Shown here one piece after another: positions 46,981 to 59,302 of a stretch of 64,000 nt of DNA (position 1 is the first letter of the stretch; each line of letters opens with the position of its first letter). The notes under the pieces are model-generated. The model did not search any database. It was not told where the DNA came from and was given only the letters and a program-made list of their open reading frames with translations. Location: positions 24,619,756 through 24,683,755 of the forward strand of contig CM042544.1 in the NCBI GenBank assembly GCA_023630585.1, in the 5' to 3' direction. The DNA is from Cranoglanis bouderius (lineage: Eukaryota > Chordata > Actinopteri > Siluriformes > Cranoglanididae). Position numbers and translations under genes: made by a program.

Positions 46981-47539
46981 CAGTACTGTGCAAAAGTTTT
47001 AGGCACATGCAAAGAAATGATGTAGAGCAAAGATGCCTTAAAAATAATGAAATTAAATGTTTCTACATTAAAAAAAACAAAACAAAAAAAATGTAAAGAG
47101 CAGTAAACAGTAGTAAATGAAGCAAAGTCAATATTTGGTGTGACAAAGAAAAATTAAAAATAAAAATAAAAATAGTAGTCTCCGGTACAATTAGTGCAGT
47201 TTTATAAGGAAATGAGCTGGTAAGTTTTATTGAGCATCTTGCAGAACCAGACACAGTTCTTCTGGACACTTTGATTTTCACACTTGCTTCTTATTTTTGC
47301 AGCAAAACCCAGCAGCCTTCATTGTGTTTTTTGTCAGAAAAGTGTCTCTTATGTAATATGCTGCTTTCTTTGACATACAAACTTTTTTCTGTAACATTTA
47401 ATTTTGTGCTAGAAAACTTATGTTTTGGACTCTAAAATATTTTTTGTACTGGCTTGATAATATAGAAGTCATAAAATAAAAAATCCATAACAAATTTTGT
47501 ACAAAAAAAAAGGGTGCCTAAAACTTTTGCACAGTACTG
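46981..47539. mobile_element. MITE family B, nested copy
   Basis: Ends 'cagtactgtgcaaaagtttt' and 'aaaacttttgcacagtactg', flanked by TA (46979-46980, 47540-47541). The empty site is preserved in the relative at 56.98 kb ('gtgtgaaaatttattttccc'), which proves insertion. Confidence 0.95.
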
Positions 47540-47689
47540 TATTTGCCCCCATAGATACTAATTCCCCAAATCTATGAAACTGCATTCATAATGGGGTTCA
47601 GCTGGACTCGATGCAACCAGGCCTGATTACTGCAAGCCCTGTTCAATCAAATCAACACTTAAATAAAACTTTTTCAACAACATGAAGTT

Positions 47690-48150
47690 GGTAAGGGACG
47701 ATGAGGAAGAAGGTGATTGAAAGACATCAGCCTGGGAAGGGTTACAAAGCTATTCCAAAGGCTCTGGCACCCCAAAGTACCACACTGAGAGCCATTATCT
47801 CCAAATGGAAAAACTCAGCACACTAGTGAACCTTCCCAGAAGTGTCCGACCTTACAAAATTCCTCCAAGAGCACAGCAACCACTCATCCAGAAAGTCACA
47901 AAAGAGCCAAGGACAACATCAAAGGAACTACAGGGGTCCTGTTACATCTGGCATAAACTAAACACAGAATTCCACAAAAAGAACATCATACCTACGGTCA
48001 AGCATGGTTGTAGAAGTGTGATAGTGTGGGGATGCTTTGCTACTTCAGGGCCTGGGCAACTTGCAATAATTGAGGAAAACATGAATTCTGCTCTCTACCA
48101 GAAAATCCTAAAGAAAATCCAACTGGATTATGCAGCAAGACAGTGATCCA
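47690..48150 (+). pseudogene. Tc1-like transposase remnant
   Basis: Fragments such as 'PRAQQPLIQKVTKEPRTTSK' and 'KHGCRSVIVWGCFATSGPGQ' remain, but a large internal deletion joins 'KELQ' directly to 'GSCYIWHK' (about 47932), removing the first catalytic block. No 'SPDLNPIE' block is seen. Confidence 0.82.
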
Positions 48151-48461
48151 AAGCATAGGAGTAAATCCTAGTCCTAGAAGTAAGTGAAAGTCTGATCTCC
48201 AGTTATCGGAAGCGTTTGGTTGCAGTTTTTGCTGCTAAAGGTGACACAACCAGATTTTAAGTTTAAGAGGGCAATTAGTTAGTTCACATTTCACTTTTTG
48301 TTTGCTTCAATAAAAAAATTAAAAAAGTAAAAACTGTAGTGTGTGTTTGCTCAGGTTGCCTTTGTTTTATGGTGTATGTTGTTTGATGATCTAAAACTAT
48401 TTAGTATGAGATATACACAAAAACTGAAATCAGGATGGGGCAAATACTTTTTCACAGCACA

Positions 48462-49450
48462 TGCAGCGACTACACAGCAAATGCTGGCTAGATGAGGAAA
48501 GAAGTCTACAAAAAAATAGTAGGTCAGTGATAATCAACCACTTATCACTCACAAAGAGGGACTCCAATGCAATGAAGACAATGAAATGTACTTTACGTAC
48601 AGCTGTACAGAAGTGCTTTTCTGAAGTGAAACTCCACTCTGCTCTTCTCCACAGCAAAGCTACTTGATTCAACTAATTTAATAAAGCAGGAGCCTAGTGT
48701 ATGTGCACGGACACACACGTGTCCTTTTCATGGCCATTATTTAAACCTGGAAAACATATCACATTAATTCTAAAGGCTAATTTACACTGGATTTGTTGTT
48801 GTTGTTGTTGTTTAAAAACTTTTCCTTCCACATCAGTGCTGCTCTTGTTTTATGCTTCATATGTATTTTTTCTTTCTTCATATATATATGTATATGTATA
48901 ACTCACAAAAAAACCTCCACAGAAACCCCCTGAACTCACAAAACAACACTTTGTATATGCTGTGCACTTAAAACCATAATCTACAGAGATGTCATGATTG
49001 TGCAACATGTAGCTGCATAGCAAAGGGTTTGTATCCTAGGTTACTGGTTATTCAGTGTCCCACTGACTCACGTCATGTTTTTTTTAGGTGAATGGTTTTG
49101 TGATTATAGCTGACAGATTGCTAAGGACAAAATAGGCTTAGTAATGAGGGCTGGGAGTAAACAAGCTCTTCTCATTCTTTTGGTTTTTGGTTGCTTTATA
49201 TCCAGTCTATTGTATTAGTTATTAGGGAATAGGAGGGCGTGGTTGTCATTGGGGGATTTTAGTAGTTCTTGAACTTTGCGCATATAAGTAGGTTAATTAG
49301 TTTTGTATTGTATTAGTATTGTCAAGTACCACAAAAGTACGCACTCGTACTCGGTCTGAAATACAAAATATTACTGATGCATCCAAAATTCACAACCATG
49401 TGTCACAGTAAAGATTTCAGCACAATTAACACTGGCACTTCCTTTATTTA
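48462..49450. other. Intergenic DNA
   Basis: Nothing beyond a (GTT)n run at about 48796-48812. Confidence 0.45.
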
Positions 49451-49695
49451 TTCATTCATTCACCTTCAGTAACCAATATGTCTTGTTCTGGGTCACAGTC
49501 AAACCAATGCCTATCCCAGAAACCAGTCCATTGTGTTTGGAGGTGGGAGGAAAATGGAAAAACCTAGAGGATGCCTACATGGACAAGGAGAGAACATGCA
49601 CAGGACTTCCACACAGCTCAGTAACCTGAGCTCAGGATCATACTGGTTACCCTGGGGTTCTGAGGTGTCAGTGCTACCTGCTAAGCCACTATGCA
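49451..49695 (+). repeat. Dispersed teleost repeat, plus orientation
   Basis: 'ttcattcattcaccttcagt', 'gttctgggtcacagtcaaac', 'aggtgggaggaaaatgg' and 'agaacatgcacaggacttcc' give the order of the 358-622 family plus its right-hand part. Confidence 0.75.
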
Positions 49696-50889
49696 TCTCT
49701 ACTTCATTTATTGTTGTAAGGAGCTAAAAAAGAGCAGATGCACACTATTGACAAATAAACACTGATATTACAACAAGATGTAAATAAACACGTAGAGTTA
49801 TAATGCAGGGGTGTGTTTACCACGCATAAGCAGTCTTATTGTCCCATATGGCAACCCTGGCTGTTTCAATTACATTGTACATGGTAGGGGCATTCCAGCA
49901 GTGAGATTGATTTGCCAGTCTAACAATGTCCAATTAAAAAGAGAACGCCTTTATTATTGCTTTATTGGAATGGTAGCACCTGAAAACTGTGGAGAACACA
50001 AACCCCACCCTCGTTAAAGGTGGAAGTCCATCAGGCGTGAAATGAGTACAGCGCATATATCTGTCATATTTCCCTGTGGTGTGAATACATTTGTTTAGCA
50101 ATTACACTTTGATATTTTTTAATCTCAAAATGTGAGAATACAATATTAGCATAAAGTACCTATCAGAATTTCTTATGCTAAAGTAATTTGTGTAAATAGT
50201 AAATAGTGTAATTTGACATGTATACTACACACTAAAATAAACCAGTTCAACATAGTATAAGGAGAAAAACATACGTTCATACGTTCACAGCACGTTCATG
50301 CCATAGAACATACGTTCTAGGCATTACCATTTTGTAGCGCTTAGTCTACAGCATTATGCAATTTTGCCACATTTGCATTCCAAACTTGTATTCAAATGAC
50401 TGTGGGTGTCTGAGCCTGTATTATTGCACGGAACAACATGCTTTTTATAGGCTGGTGTGAAATTGAACTCTGCTATCAGTGCTGCTTTGAAACTGCGTCT
50501 AAATGAAGAGTTATATAAAACTTGGCCTGGGGGTGCATTGCCATGACCCAGTTAAATCCTTGTGGTAGGTGAGCACCCTCTACTCCACCAGAGACTTCTC
50601 AAAACAGACAGCAATGGCAGAATACATTAATACAAATGAAGGACTCTCTGACCTAACTGACAAATCAATGGAAATAAAAATATGCAGTAACAAATAAAAA
50701 ACAGGCGTCGCTTCATTTAACCTATTCTGTAACTGCTGCTGAGAGGCCTCAAGAGCGTAACTATATGTCAAACATGCATACCACCCACCACACACTTTTT
50801 GCGCAATAGTTACTGAGGACCTAATTACTCAGGGTGGAACTATATCCATGAGTGCTAAGTGCTTGACTAACATGAGGATTTTCAGTGCA

Positions 50890-50920
<31 letters not shown>

Positions 50921-51350
50921 GGTGTCTGCATGTGTAGAATACACTTGTGTGCACAAAATATGGACCAGGGCTTTTACAATTTTGCATGCATTTATATCAT
51001 CAGTCTCTCCAGTGCAAATGCTGCACAAAAATTATTCTCTCTTTCTCATATTACATATTAATATTTGCAGTGACCTTCAGGCCATTAACAAATACTCTTT
51101 ATAAATCCTGAAAGTGCTGTATATACAGTAATATTCTGAATCTGACAAAATTTTTCCACATAACAAAATGTTTGACAAACTGCAGCAACTGACTGTTAGT
51201 CACAGTATGTTTATTGATCACACTGATGGATGCGTTTCATTACTTTGTGTAATCATGAATTTAGACAAATCTTTCTGATCAAAGCCAACTTGTAATAAAT
51301 CAAATTAGAATATAAAGTGCAAGAAGTTAAATATAAATGAATAAAAACTG
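49696..51350. other. Intergenic DNA
   Basis: No gene recognised. A short (CT)n tract lies at about 50890-50914. Confidence 0.45.
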
Positions 51351-51351
51351 A

Positions 51352-51665
51352 TCTGAGGGTCTTTGGTTCAATCCTGAGCTTGGGCTACTGTCTGTGCAGT
51401 GTTTTGTTTTACACATTCTCACCCTGTCTGCGTGAGGTTCTTTTGGGTTCTCTAGTTTCCTCCCACCTCCCAAAATCATGTTATAATTGCCCCTAGGTGA
51501 ATGAGTGTGTGAATGAGTATGTGAGTGTGTGTGTGTGCATGGTCCTCTGCGATGGACTTGCATCCCACTGCGTTCTCACCTCATGCCCAGTGTTTCTGCT
51601 ACATGCTGTGGCTCCAGCATGATCCTGACAAGGATAAAGATGTTACTGAAGATGGACTTGAATGA
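51352..51665 (-). repeat. Dispersed teleost repeat, reverse orientation
   Basis: 'tttcctcccacctcccaaaa', 'aattgcccctaggtgaatg', 'tgcgatggacttgcatccc' and 'ctgacaaggataaagatgtt' are the reverse complement of the 358-622/49451 family, nearly complete. Confidence 0.8.
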
Positions 51666-52440
51666 ATTAAAAAGTGACCATTCCTGTATTCATTTAACAT
51701 TTCAGTTCATCAAACAACAACAGCAGTGCATATGGACTGAAACAGACATTTTCCATGAGTAACTTTAGACCTGACTTTTCTAACTTTCAATTCAATTCAA
51801 ATCAGTTCAGTGTTAGTTGTATAGCACTTTTAACAGTGGAGAGTGTCACAAAGCAGCTTTACAGAAATATACTATAAATCCCGGAAATAAAATCTATCCC
51901 TAATGTATCCCTAATGAGCAAGACATAGCCAAAAGTGGCAATGAAAAACACCCTGAGATGACAAGAGGAAGAAACCTCGAGTAGAAGCAGACTCAAAAGG
52001 GAACCCATCCTCATCTGGGTGACACCAGATACTGCAATTATAAATAATTTCTCTTCTATAACTGTATACTATATAGTCAAAGAGTGCTAACTGTATTAAC
52101 AGGAACCTATGAACTTATGAGCATCATTTAAGTCATTTATGAATTTATTATAATTTTAACTTAAAGTCTATTGTATTGATCAGAAGTTAACTGTACAGTG
52201 ATGGAGACAAACTGTTTGAATGCAAAATGTTCTTAGCAATTGCAGTCCTAAGACTATTCAAGGAAGTACATCCACAGCCATCCTTATGGTTTACTATCCA
52301 CAGTAATCACATGGTGATCTTTATTGGGGGCCATCATCATCAGCAGCGAGTAATTTTCAGGTGACGAAAACGCCAAACAGAAGTAGGACATCAAGATGGA
52401 TCGGGTTGGTCTGGAGAGCAAAAAGAGTCAACATCACTGG

Positions 52441-52444
<4 letters not shown>

Positions 52445-52508
<64 letters not shown>
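52445..52508. repeat. (GA)n microsatellite
   Basis: About 32 GA units within the long dispersed repeat. Confidence 0.95.
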
Positions 52509-52511
<3 letters not shown>

Positions 52512-52612
52512 GAGGGAAAGAAAAGGGAGGAGGAAAAGACAAATAACAGATTATTAGGTGTGCTCTTATTCTGTAATAATTTAAGAAAATGTACATTGTG
52601 TGCAGAGTGCAA

Positions 52613-52828
52613 GCAGGTGGCTCAGGTGGTAGAGCGGGTTGTCCACTAATTACAGGGTTGGCGGTTCAATCTCCGGCCAACATGTCGAAGTGTCCTTGGG
52701 CAAGACACTGAACCCCAAGTTGCTCCCAATGGCTGATGTGAATGTGAATAGGTGAATGAGAAACAGTGTAAAGCGCCTTTGTAGAACCACTAAGGTTAAA
52801 AGGCACTATATAAGTGCAGACCATTTAA
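52613..52828 (+). mobile_element. tRNA-derived SINE
   Basis: The head has pol III A-box-like 'tggctcaggtggtagagcgg' and B-box-like 'ggttcaatctc' at tRNA spacing. The body 'gtgtccttgggcaagacact', 'gaaccccaagttgctccc' and tail 'gtaaagcgcctttgtag', 'actatataagtgcagacc' are those of a widespread fish SINE. Confidence 0.85.
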
Positions 52829-53217
52829 TAAGTGAGAGTGAGCATCCGAATATCCCAGTTTATCAAAACACTCTATGCCCATGATCCTTCCAGATTTGTG
52901 CTTTTACCTAAAAAAAAAAAAAAGCTATTAACAAAAGGCTTGACTAAACAAATAGGTTTTCAGCCTAGACTTAAACAGTCTTAAAAAACTAGTCCTGAAC
53001 ACTATTTGGAAACCTATTCCGTAACTGTGGGGCTATATAAGGAACTTTAACTCCCAACAGATCAAACCCAGATATCAGATATTTTATCTCTGAATGCACT
53101 GTGAGAAATATTGTCTAAATCTTTTTGACATAATCTATGGCACAACTTGACTATGACAAAAATTAGTACAGAGAAATCATTATAAACACTCATATGTGCA
53201 CATGCATGCACTCTTCT

Positions 53218-53332
<115 letters not shown>

Positions 53333-53998
53333 TTTTGGTTGGTTCAAAAATATTCAAAATCACACTGTCCACATTTCAGTATATCAAATGATCCATCATT
53401 TTTAATGAAAGCTCTTTTAGCTATTGTTGGGTCATGAAATTACTTTAGCACTGGCTGGGCACAAATTATTTCATTAATCATTTTTATAACCAAGAATTTG
53501 TTAGTCAGTTATCTAAAAAAAAACAACTTTAACATGTTTTGGTTAAAAAAAAAAAAGCAGTAGACTAAAGTAGATAGATTTGCCAAAAATTAACAAAATT
53601 TTGAGGCACAGTTGAATGAAAAGGTAAAGAACCACCAATTAAATTGTATGTAAAACAAAATGTGTCATAAAAATGAATACGGTAAATAAAGGTGATCAAA
53701 ATTGTTGGAACAAACATCTGTCTCTGACTGCTGGCATGCAGACAGGAGTATGAGATGATGCATTATATGAAGTCTTTGAGGAGTGGCTGTGTCCTGTCCC
53801 CATGGATCAGGGCTCTGTCGATGGAAATTCAGCCCATTCGGGTCTTCTGTCCGGTGCTCGGCTCCCTGGAGGCTTCAGATGGAACTTGGGGGAAATAAGA
53901 GGCCCGTTGGCTCCGTGTGCCAAGACCAGTGCCAGACTGATTTCATGGCTGGTTTCACACACAGCAGTGATGCGTGTTCCCTGATGCTGTGCTGTGAT

Positions 53999-54013
53999 CC
54001 AGCAGGGGGCACT
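53999..54013 (+). promoter_or_regulatory. Candidate CTCF site
   Basis: 'ccagcagggggcact' fits the CTCF core consensus at all strong positions. It sits in a locally GC-richer segment (about 53780-54020) with no recognised gene. Confidence 0.5.
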
Positions 54014-54494
54014 CTGAGCCCTGAAATATGCTCTTATTTATCACAAAGGAAATATAGGATAAGAAAAAAAGGCATATTTCTATGTTTTTAAATGTGTGTG
54101 CCTGAAAGACGGGGAGAGACAGACAGGAAGGAAACAACAATGAAATGCAAGATGGGTTCTTCTAAGGTCCTCTTTCTATCTGTTTCTGTTTAAGATGAGA
54201 AGTGAGATGTGTCCTGAGACAGTGGGAATGAACTGACCACTATCTACCTATGCAAATCTACAGAGACACTGTGGCATTTAGTGTAACAGGTTAAAGAGCT
54301 GGTAGAAAACCTTGCACAACTTGGAAGAGGCAGCAGTGAAAATTGGATGGATTAGTCAAATTATCTACATCTCACCACCCATGTCATCTCCTCATCAATC
54401 TTTCAGAATTCCCCCATATGCCCCTGGCAATTGATGCCCTTCTCCTCTCACCACTGTTCAAACCTGGACCATTCTCCTCTCTGTTCAGTGAAAG

Positions 54495-55424
54495 ACAGGG
54501 GTGGAAATCCTTGAGTCATTGTACTTCATTACTACGGTATGCTTAAGAATTATTTTGGTATACTTCACTTGAGTATTGTTGAAATGGAATACTTGTATTC
54601 TTACTTAACTACATTTTCAAGAAAAAAAAATACTCCTTACATTTTCATTTAGACCTTTAAAGCACTTATTACAAACCACGAAGGTCTCTTCTTTCATCCA
54701 GCCAATGACTGTATACTATACATCAAATTAATGGGCTCAGTTTGGTATCCAGTCATTTCAATTTAGCATCCAATTAGGTTCATCAATGTGGAAAAATCTA
54801 TCAAGAATCATGCCAATTCATTATGTGCTTTGACCTTCTCATGCACCACAATGTAGTTTGCGCTATATCCATGTTCATTTGAAGATGTGTAAGCCACTGG
54901 ACTACAATGTCGACCTTGAGGAGCACCCCTGGCTCTACCTCAGTAAAATGCTTCAATATGCTGGGGGAAGCAAAGGCTTATGTAAAATGAGGTGTCTTAT
55001 TTGCCTTCCTAAAAGGCATGAACTCCATCTAATTTAAAAAAGCACACTGAGGTAAATTTCAGTAATTTGCTAATGTTAACTGTCTATGTTTAAATAAGTT
55101 AGCCTGTTTACTGTGCTAATTTTCACATGAAAAAACAACATTAACTTAATTACGTCACTAAAAACTTTTACTTTTTAATTTAGCAAATTTGCTAGTGTTA
55201 ACACATTATTTAAGTATGTTAGCCAGACTTCTGTGTTAATTTTCACATGAAAACACAACATTAACTTAATTTCATCAGCTAAAAACATTTAAAATTTAAA
55301 CCTTTTTACTATCACTTGAGTTCATTTTTGTCTGAATACGTCCACTTTTAATTGAGGAAGATTTTGATACATTATCTATACTTTCACTTAAGTGTAATTT
55401 TTCAGTACTTCTTTTCTATCCCTG
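54495..55424. mobile_element. hAT-type MITE with 8-bp target duplication
   Basis: Ends 'caggggtggaaat' and 'ttttctatccctg' are inverted. Flanking 8-mers GTGAAAGA and GTGAAATA agree at 7 of 8 positions, the length expected of hAT transposition. The interior is rich in 'tacttaactac', 'cacttgagtt' and 'cacttaagtg' words and has no coding frame. About 930 bp. Confidence 0.75.
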
Positions 55425-56917
55425 GTGAAATATTGCGATGTGTTAAAGGTAAAGGACATTTGACCACCCAATGTCAGTTAATGTCAAGATTTTGTAATCT
55501 TTCTGAATGCATGCCCAGCAAGCAGACAATTCTGAGCCAAATATGATTGAGTTTCAGCCTCCAGAGAAAATTCTCCTTTACCATCAGCTACTTGATTGAC
55601 TTTGCTTAAATTAAAATTTTAGAAAGCCCCCTAAACGACTGTTAATATTTCATCTTGACTTTCCAAACTTCTGAGTGAGTCATGATAATCAGTACAGCAG
55701 ACACGTTTAGATATTTGAAGTGTGTATACAGCCTAAACTTCCCTCTTTATCTTTCAGGAGATACCCATCTTCTTGGTTCACCCAAAGACGTTAGAGATAA
55801 TCTCTGTCTCAAATATCTCCAAAGACCACAAAGGCATTTTGATCTCACAGATTCAGTGTGTCTGGATGCTTAGTGATGAAATTCAGCTCTGATGATCTAT
55901 GCTGTTTCTGAGCCTAAAATGGTTGCTCTGATTTCTAAATGATTATGGAACATAAACAACTGTGAGACAGGTAAGGATGATTTTTCATTGCGCAATGACT
56001 TATTGATAATCATCTATGATATTTTATAATTCATGATAGATCCCATCCTTAGCCACAATCTATATAAATTTAGATGTGTTCATAATTTTGTCAATCATGT
56101 ATTCCTGTCATGTTTCTAAGCTCTAACGGACTCTTCCTCTAACAGACATTTATCTCTGTGAATGTCCTAGTAAGTAATTAACTCCAGTGTGTTGTTTATA
56201 AATTTGGATGCTGATTTGGTTTCAACTGATTTTCTGTTTAGTGCCTTTGTTCTCATACAGAAACAAGTACAGAGCACATATTTAGTTCTCTAGCTTTAAA
56301 AGGCACACTTTTTTCATCTCCCTCAAAGTTAAGTCAGCTTTAGATGAATATTTTCAGATCAAAACGGATTTGTTTGGTGTCAGTGTGTGAATGCTGAAAC
56401 TCATAGGGGGTCCAACAATGTGATTCTGTTGCAGCAAAAGTTGACCTGACTCAGTGGCTTTTATCAGAACTGTGTTACAATTTCCATTTTTATAGCAAAT
56501 CACAGCAACTTTCATAAGTTTAATGAATAATAGAGATAAAATTATCCACAAAGTACTTTATTCATATTCAAAGAAATATGCCCATATGGGTGTAGGCAAC
56601 TTTATTATAGGATTAATCAACATAAACGGAGCCAGGATATAAATCAGTAATGTGAGATGCAACATCCTATAGATTGTACTTAATAAAACAAAGTCAAACA
56701 GCAATAAACTCACATATTGTATTTGACAACAAGAAAGCGAGAGACTCCAGTCAACAAAATGTAAAACCAATAGTCCTAAAGTTGTAAGAAAATCAATAGA
56801 AAATTGCCATTGGGTCAACTGAAACAGCAACAAAGAGGCAAACTGTAATTGTGATAAAAACACAACAGCAACCCTTTCCTACCCTGTCCCCAAGCACCTA
56901 TTCCTACTAAAGGCGTT
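55425..56917. other. Intergenic DNA
   Basis: No gene. A frame at 55757-55873 follows an acceptor-like 'ttatctttcag' but is short and unrecognised. Confidence 0.4.
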
Positions 56918-57897
56918 GCCATGTTATTTATTGAAGCAAAAAATTTATGCAATACCAACTGGGCCTGTGTGAAAATTTATTTTCCCCCATAGTTAATAAT
57001 TCCCCAAATCTATGAAACTGCACTCATAATGGGGTTCAGCTGGACTAGACGCAACCAGGCCTGATTACTGCAAACCCTGTTCAATCAAATCAACACTTAA
57101 ATAGAACTTTTTCAACAGCATGAAGTTGGTTAAAAGGTTTTACCCAGTAACACACTACGCCAAAATTGAAAGAAATTCCAGAAATGATGAGGATTGAAAT
57201 ACATCAGTCTGGGAAGGGTTACAAAGCTATTCCAAAGGCTCTGTGACTCCAAAAAAATTACAGTGAGAGCCATTATCTCCAAATGGAAAAAACACAGCAC
57301 AGTAGTGAACCTTCCCAGAAGTGGCCGACCTTCCACAATTCCTCCAAGAGCACAGCAGCTACTCGTCCAGGAAGTCACAAAAGAGCCAACGACAACTTCA
57401 ATTCATTTGAATTTTGCCAAAACACACCTTGATGATCCTCAAACCTTTTGGGAGAATGTTCTGTGGACTGATGAGTCGAAAGTGGAACTGTTTGGAAGAC
57501 AGGGGTCCTGTTACATCTGGTGTAAACCAAACACAGAATTCCACAAAAACAACATCATACCTACGGTCAAGCATGGTGGTGGAAGTGTTGGGAGCTGGTG
57601 GGACTCATCTCCAGTTATCGGAAGTGTTTGGTTGCAGTTATTGCTGCTAAAGGTGGCACAACCAGATTTTAAGTTTAAAGGTGCAATTAGTTTTTTACAT
57701 TGGTGATAGGTGTTGGATAACCTTTTTTGCTTCAATAAAATAAATAAAAAAATAAATAAAAACTGTATTGTGTGTTCACTCAGGTTACCTTTGTTTTATT
57801 TTATATTGTATTTCGTTTGAAGATCTAAAACTATTTAGTATGAGACACACAAAAACAGAAGAAATCAGGATGAGACAAATACTTTTTCACAAATCTG
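56918..57897 (+). mobile_element. 5'-truncated Tc1-like element
   Basis: Homologous to 5.6 and 46.8 kb elements from 'atgttatttattgaagcaaa' onward; left arm absent. Right arm 'caaatactttttcacaaatc' ends at a TA. No MITE in this copy, so it preserves the empty site. Confidence 0.85.
57194..57706 (+). pseudogene. Tc1-like transposase, internally deleted
   Basis: An uninterrupted 170-residue frame reads 'AIISKWKKHSTVVNLPRSGR', then 'VLWTDESKVELFGRQG' with the first catalytic Asp, then 'TVKHGGGSV'. There it jumps to 3' non-catalytic DNA ('SWWDSSPVIGSVW'), so the second Asp and the Glu are deleted. The N-terminal helix-turn-helix is shortened. Confidence 0.82.
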
Positions 57898-58672
57898 TAT
57901 GCGTTATGTAACATAAGTCTGTTGGGTGACATAAGTAATATAGGCTGTATTTTTTAGCTTTTTCCACAATTACTAACATTTTAGATTTCCTAATTTTTTT
58001 TCTTTGCCAGTCATCATGGGAGACAGTTGTTCATTACAGTACAATTCCATTACACATCTGCTGAATTGGTAAACTAAGAATTAATTCAAATCCTGTCTCA
58101 GAGCAAGCTTGCATGCAAAAGCTAGCCTGCATGGTAGACATTTGGTTAATAAAAAAACAAAAACAAACATAACAACAAAAACAAATGATGTGAATAAGGA
58201 CCTCCAGCCCAATGCTGCTTCTAACATATTGCTGTTCTTGTCACTCATTTAATATACAGATACAGAAACTCTTGAATGTGTCAAAGACAGATTTCCATTT
58301 CAAACAAGTAGATATATTTTCCAGTGTGTACACATAATGCACTTGAACACATAATGTATTTTCTAATACGATAAACAATAAGGATGTGTGATTGGAAATA
58401 AATGGGAACTTTACATGGAGGGTACAGTGGTTCAGCAGGTAGGGTTGCCACCACCCAGGGTATCCAGTTTTATCCTGGGCTTGAATTACTGTCTTAGCCG
58501 TTTGTATGTTCTCCCTGTGTCTGCATGGGTTTCCTTGGGGTTCTTCAGTTTCCTGCAACCTCCCAAAAATGTAGGTTGACTAGCTATAAAAAAAAATGCT
58601 CCTAAGTGTTATGAGCAATGTTATGTTTGAACTGACTGACAATTCTCTCACGAAGTTTGGCACAAAGTGATG
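57898..58672. other. Intergenic DNA with a repeat fragment
   Basis: Contains at 58425-58575 a partial dispersed repeat ('agtggttcagcaggtaggg', 'tatgttctccctgtgtctgc', 'agtttcctgcaacctccc'), the left portion of the fish family whose reverse copy lies at 51352-51665. Confidence 0.55.
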
Positions 58673-58835
58673 AACATGAGAACACATGGCAGAGGTAAAC
58701 AAAATGTGAGTTCATGAATGAAACGTCCATCGGAGAGTTTTTGAATAGCGCTGGAATGCGCGCAGTGGAATGCGGAAGTATGCCACTCGCTACTCTTTGC
58801 AGTGTAGCGAGAGCTGGAGAAGAGAAAACCTAACA
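58673..58835 (-). mobile_element. Truncated 3' LTR
   Basis: Differs at only a few bases from the first 163 bp of the full LTR (61139-61301). On the minus strand it begins TGTTAGGTTTTC immediately after a polypurine tract (CCTTGGGGGGGGCTC, about 58836-58851) and is cut off after 163 bp. Confidence 0.85.
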
Positions 58836-59076
58836 GAGCCCCCCCCAAGGCGCGGCTTCCGAAGCGCTGCAAGTTCCATCCACTTTGGTGGACCTGGACC
58901 CTGGGCAGGATCCTGACCTCTGCCCTCCAGGACCTGAGGCTGGTTATGTCCAGTGTCCCGAAACCAGAGCAGAGTGTGTCGGGTTTTCCTTTGGAACTTG
59001 GACGAGAACTTGGACGAGAGCTTGGACGAGTGCTTGGACGAGTGCTTGGATGAGTGCTTGAACCGATGCCTGGTCT

Positions 59077-59184
59077 GGATCTCGGAGCTGCGTGTGACCT
59101 GGTGCTGGGCCTGGATCTCGGAGCTGCGTGTGACCTGGTGCTGGGCCTGGATCTCGGTGCTGCGCGTGACCTGGCGCTTGGCCT
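59077..59184. repeat. 36-bp minisatellite, three units
   Basis: Unit starts 'ggatctcggagctgcgtgtg' and ends 'acctggtgctgggcct'; the third unit is more diverged. Neighbouring 12-bp units based on 'gcttggacgagt' fill about 58995-59060. All lie in the 3' part of the retroelement. Confidence 0.85.
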
Positions 59185-59302
59185 GGAGCTTGACCTGGAG
59201 CTTGACCTGAAGCTTGACCTGGAACCAGAATTGGAGCCAGCTCTCGCACCTGGATCGGAATCAGCTCTGGCACCTGGATCAGGAACAGCTTTGGCACCTG
59301 GA

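Larger units (their letters stand above)
46794..48461 (+). mobile_element. Tc1/mariner-like element carrying a nested MITE
   Basis: Left arm 'acagtgctgtgaaaaagtat', right arm 'atactttttcacagcac'; interior homologous to the elements at 5.6-7.0 and 56.9-57.9 kb ('ccaactgggcctgtgtg', 'ggggttcagctggactcg', 'gcttccataaa'-type 3' part). The 47.0-47.5 kb MITE interrupts it. Confidence 0.85.
51786..53105 (+). repeat. Long dispersed repeat (about 1.1 kb) with nested SINE
   Basis: Starts 'caattcaattcaaatcagtt' with 'tatagcacttttaacagtgg' and 'cacaaagcagctttacag', runs through 'gatgacaagaggaagaaacc' and 'ggaacccatcctcatctggg', then 'aaaggcttgactaaacaaat' and 'ggttttcagcctagacttaa', and ends near 'tattttatctctgaatgc'. 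I recall this order from catfish-type genomes as one repeat family; the class is not certain. Interrupted at about 52612 by a tRNA-derived SINE and expanded by a GA tract. Confidence 0.65.

Noticed and set aside
52613..52690. tRNA-like sequence
   Set aside because: Has A and B boxes but is the head of a SINE with a long fish-SINE body, not a tRNA gene.
55752..55873. Possible terminal exon after 'ttatctttcag'
   Set aside because: Only about 39 codons, unrecognised, with no partner exons.
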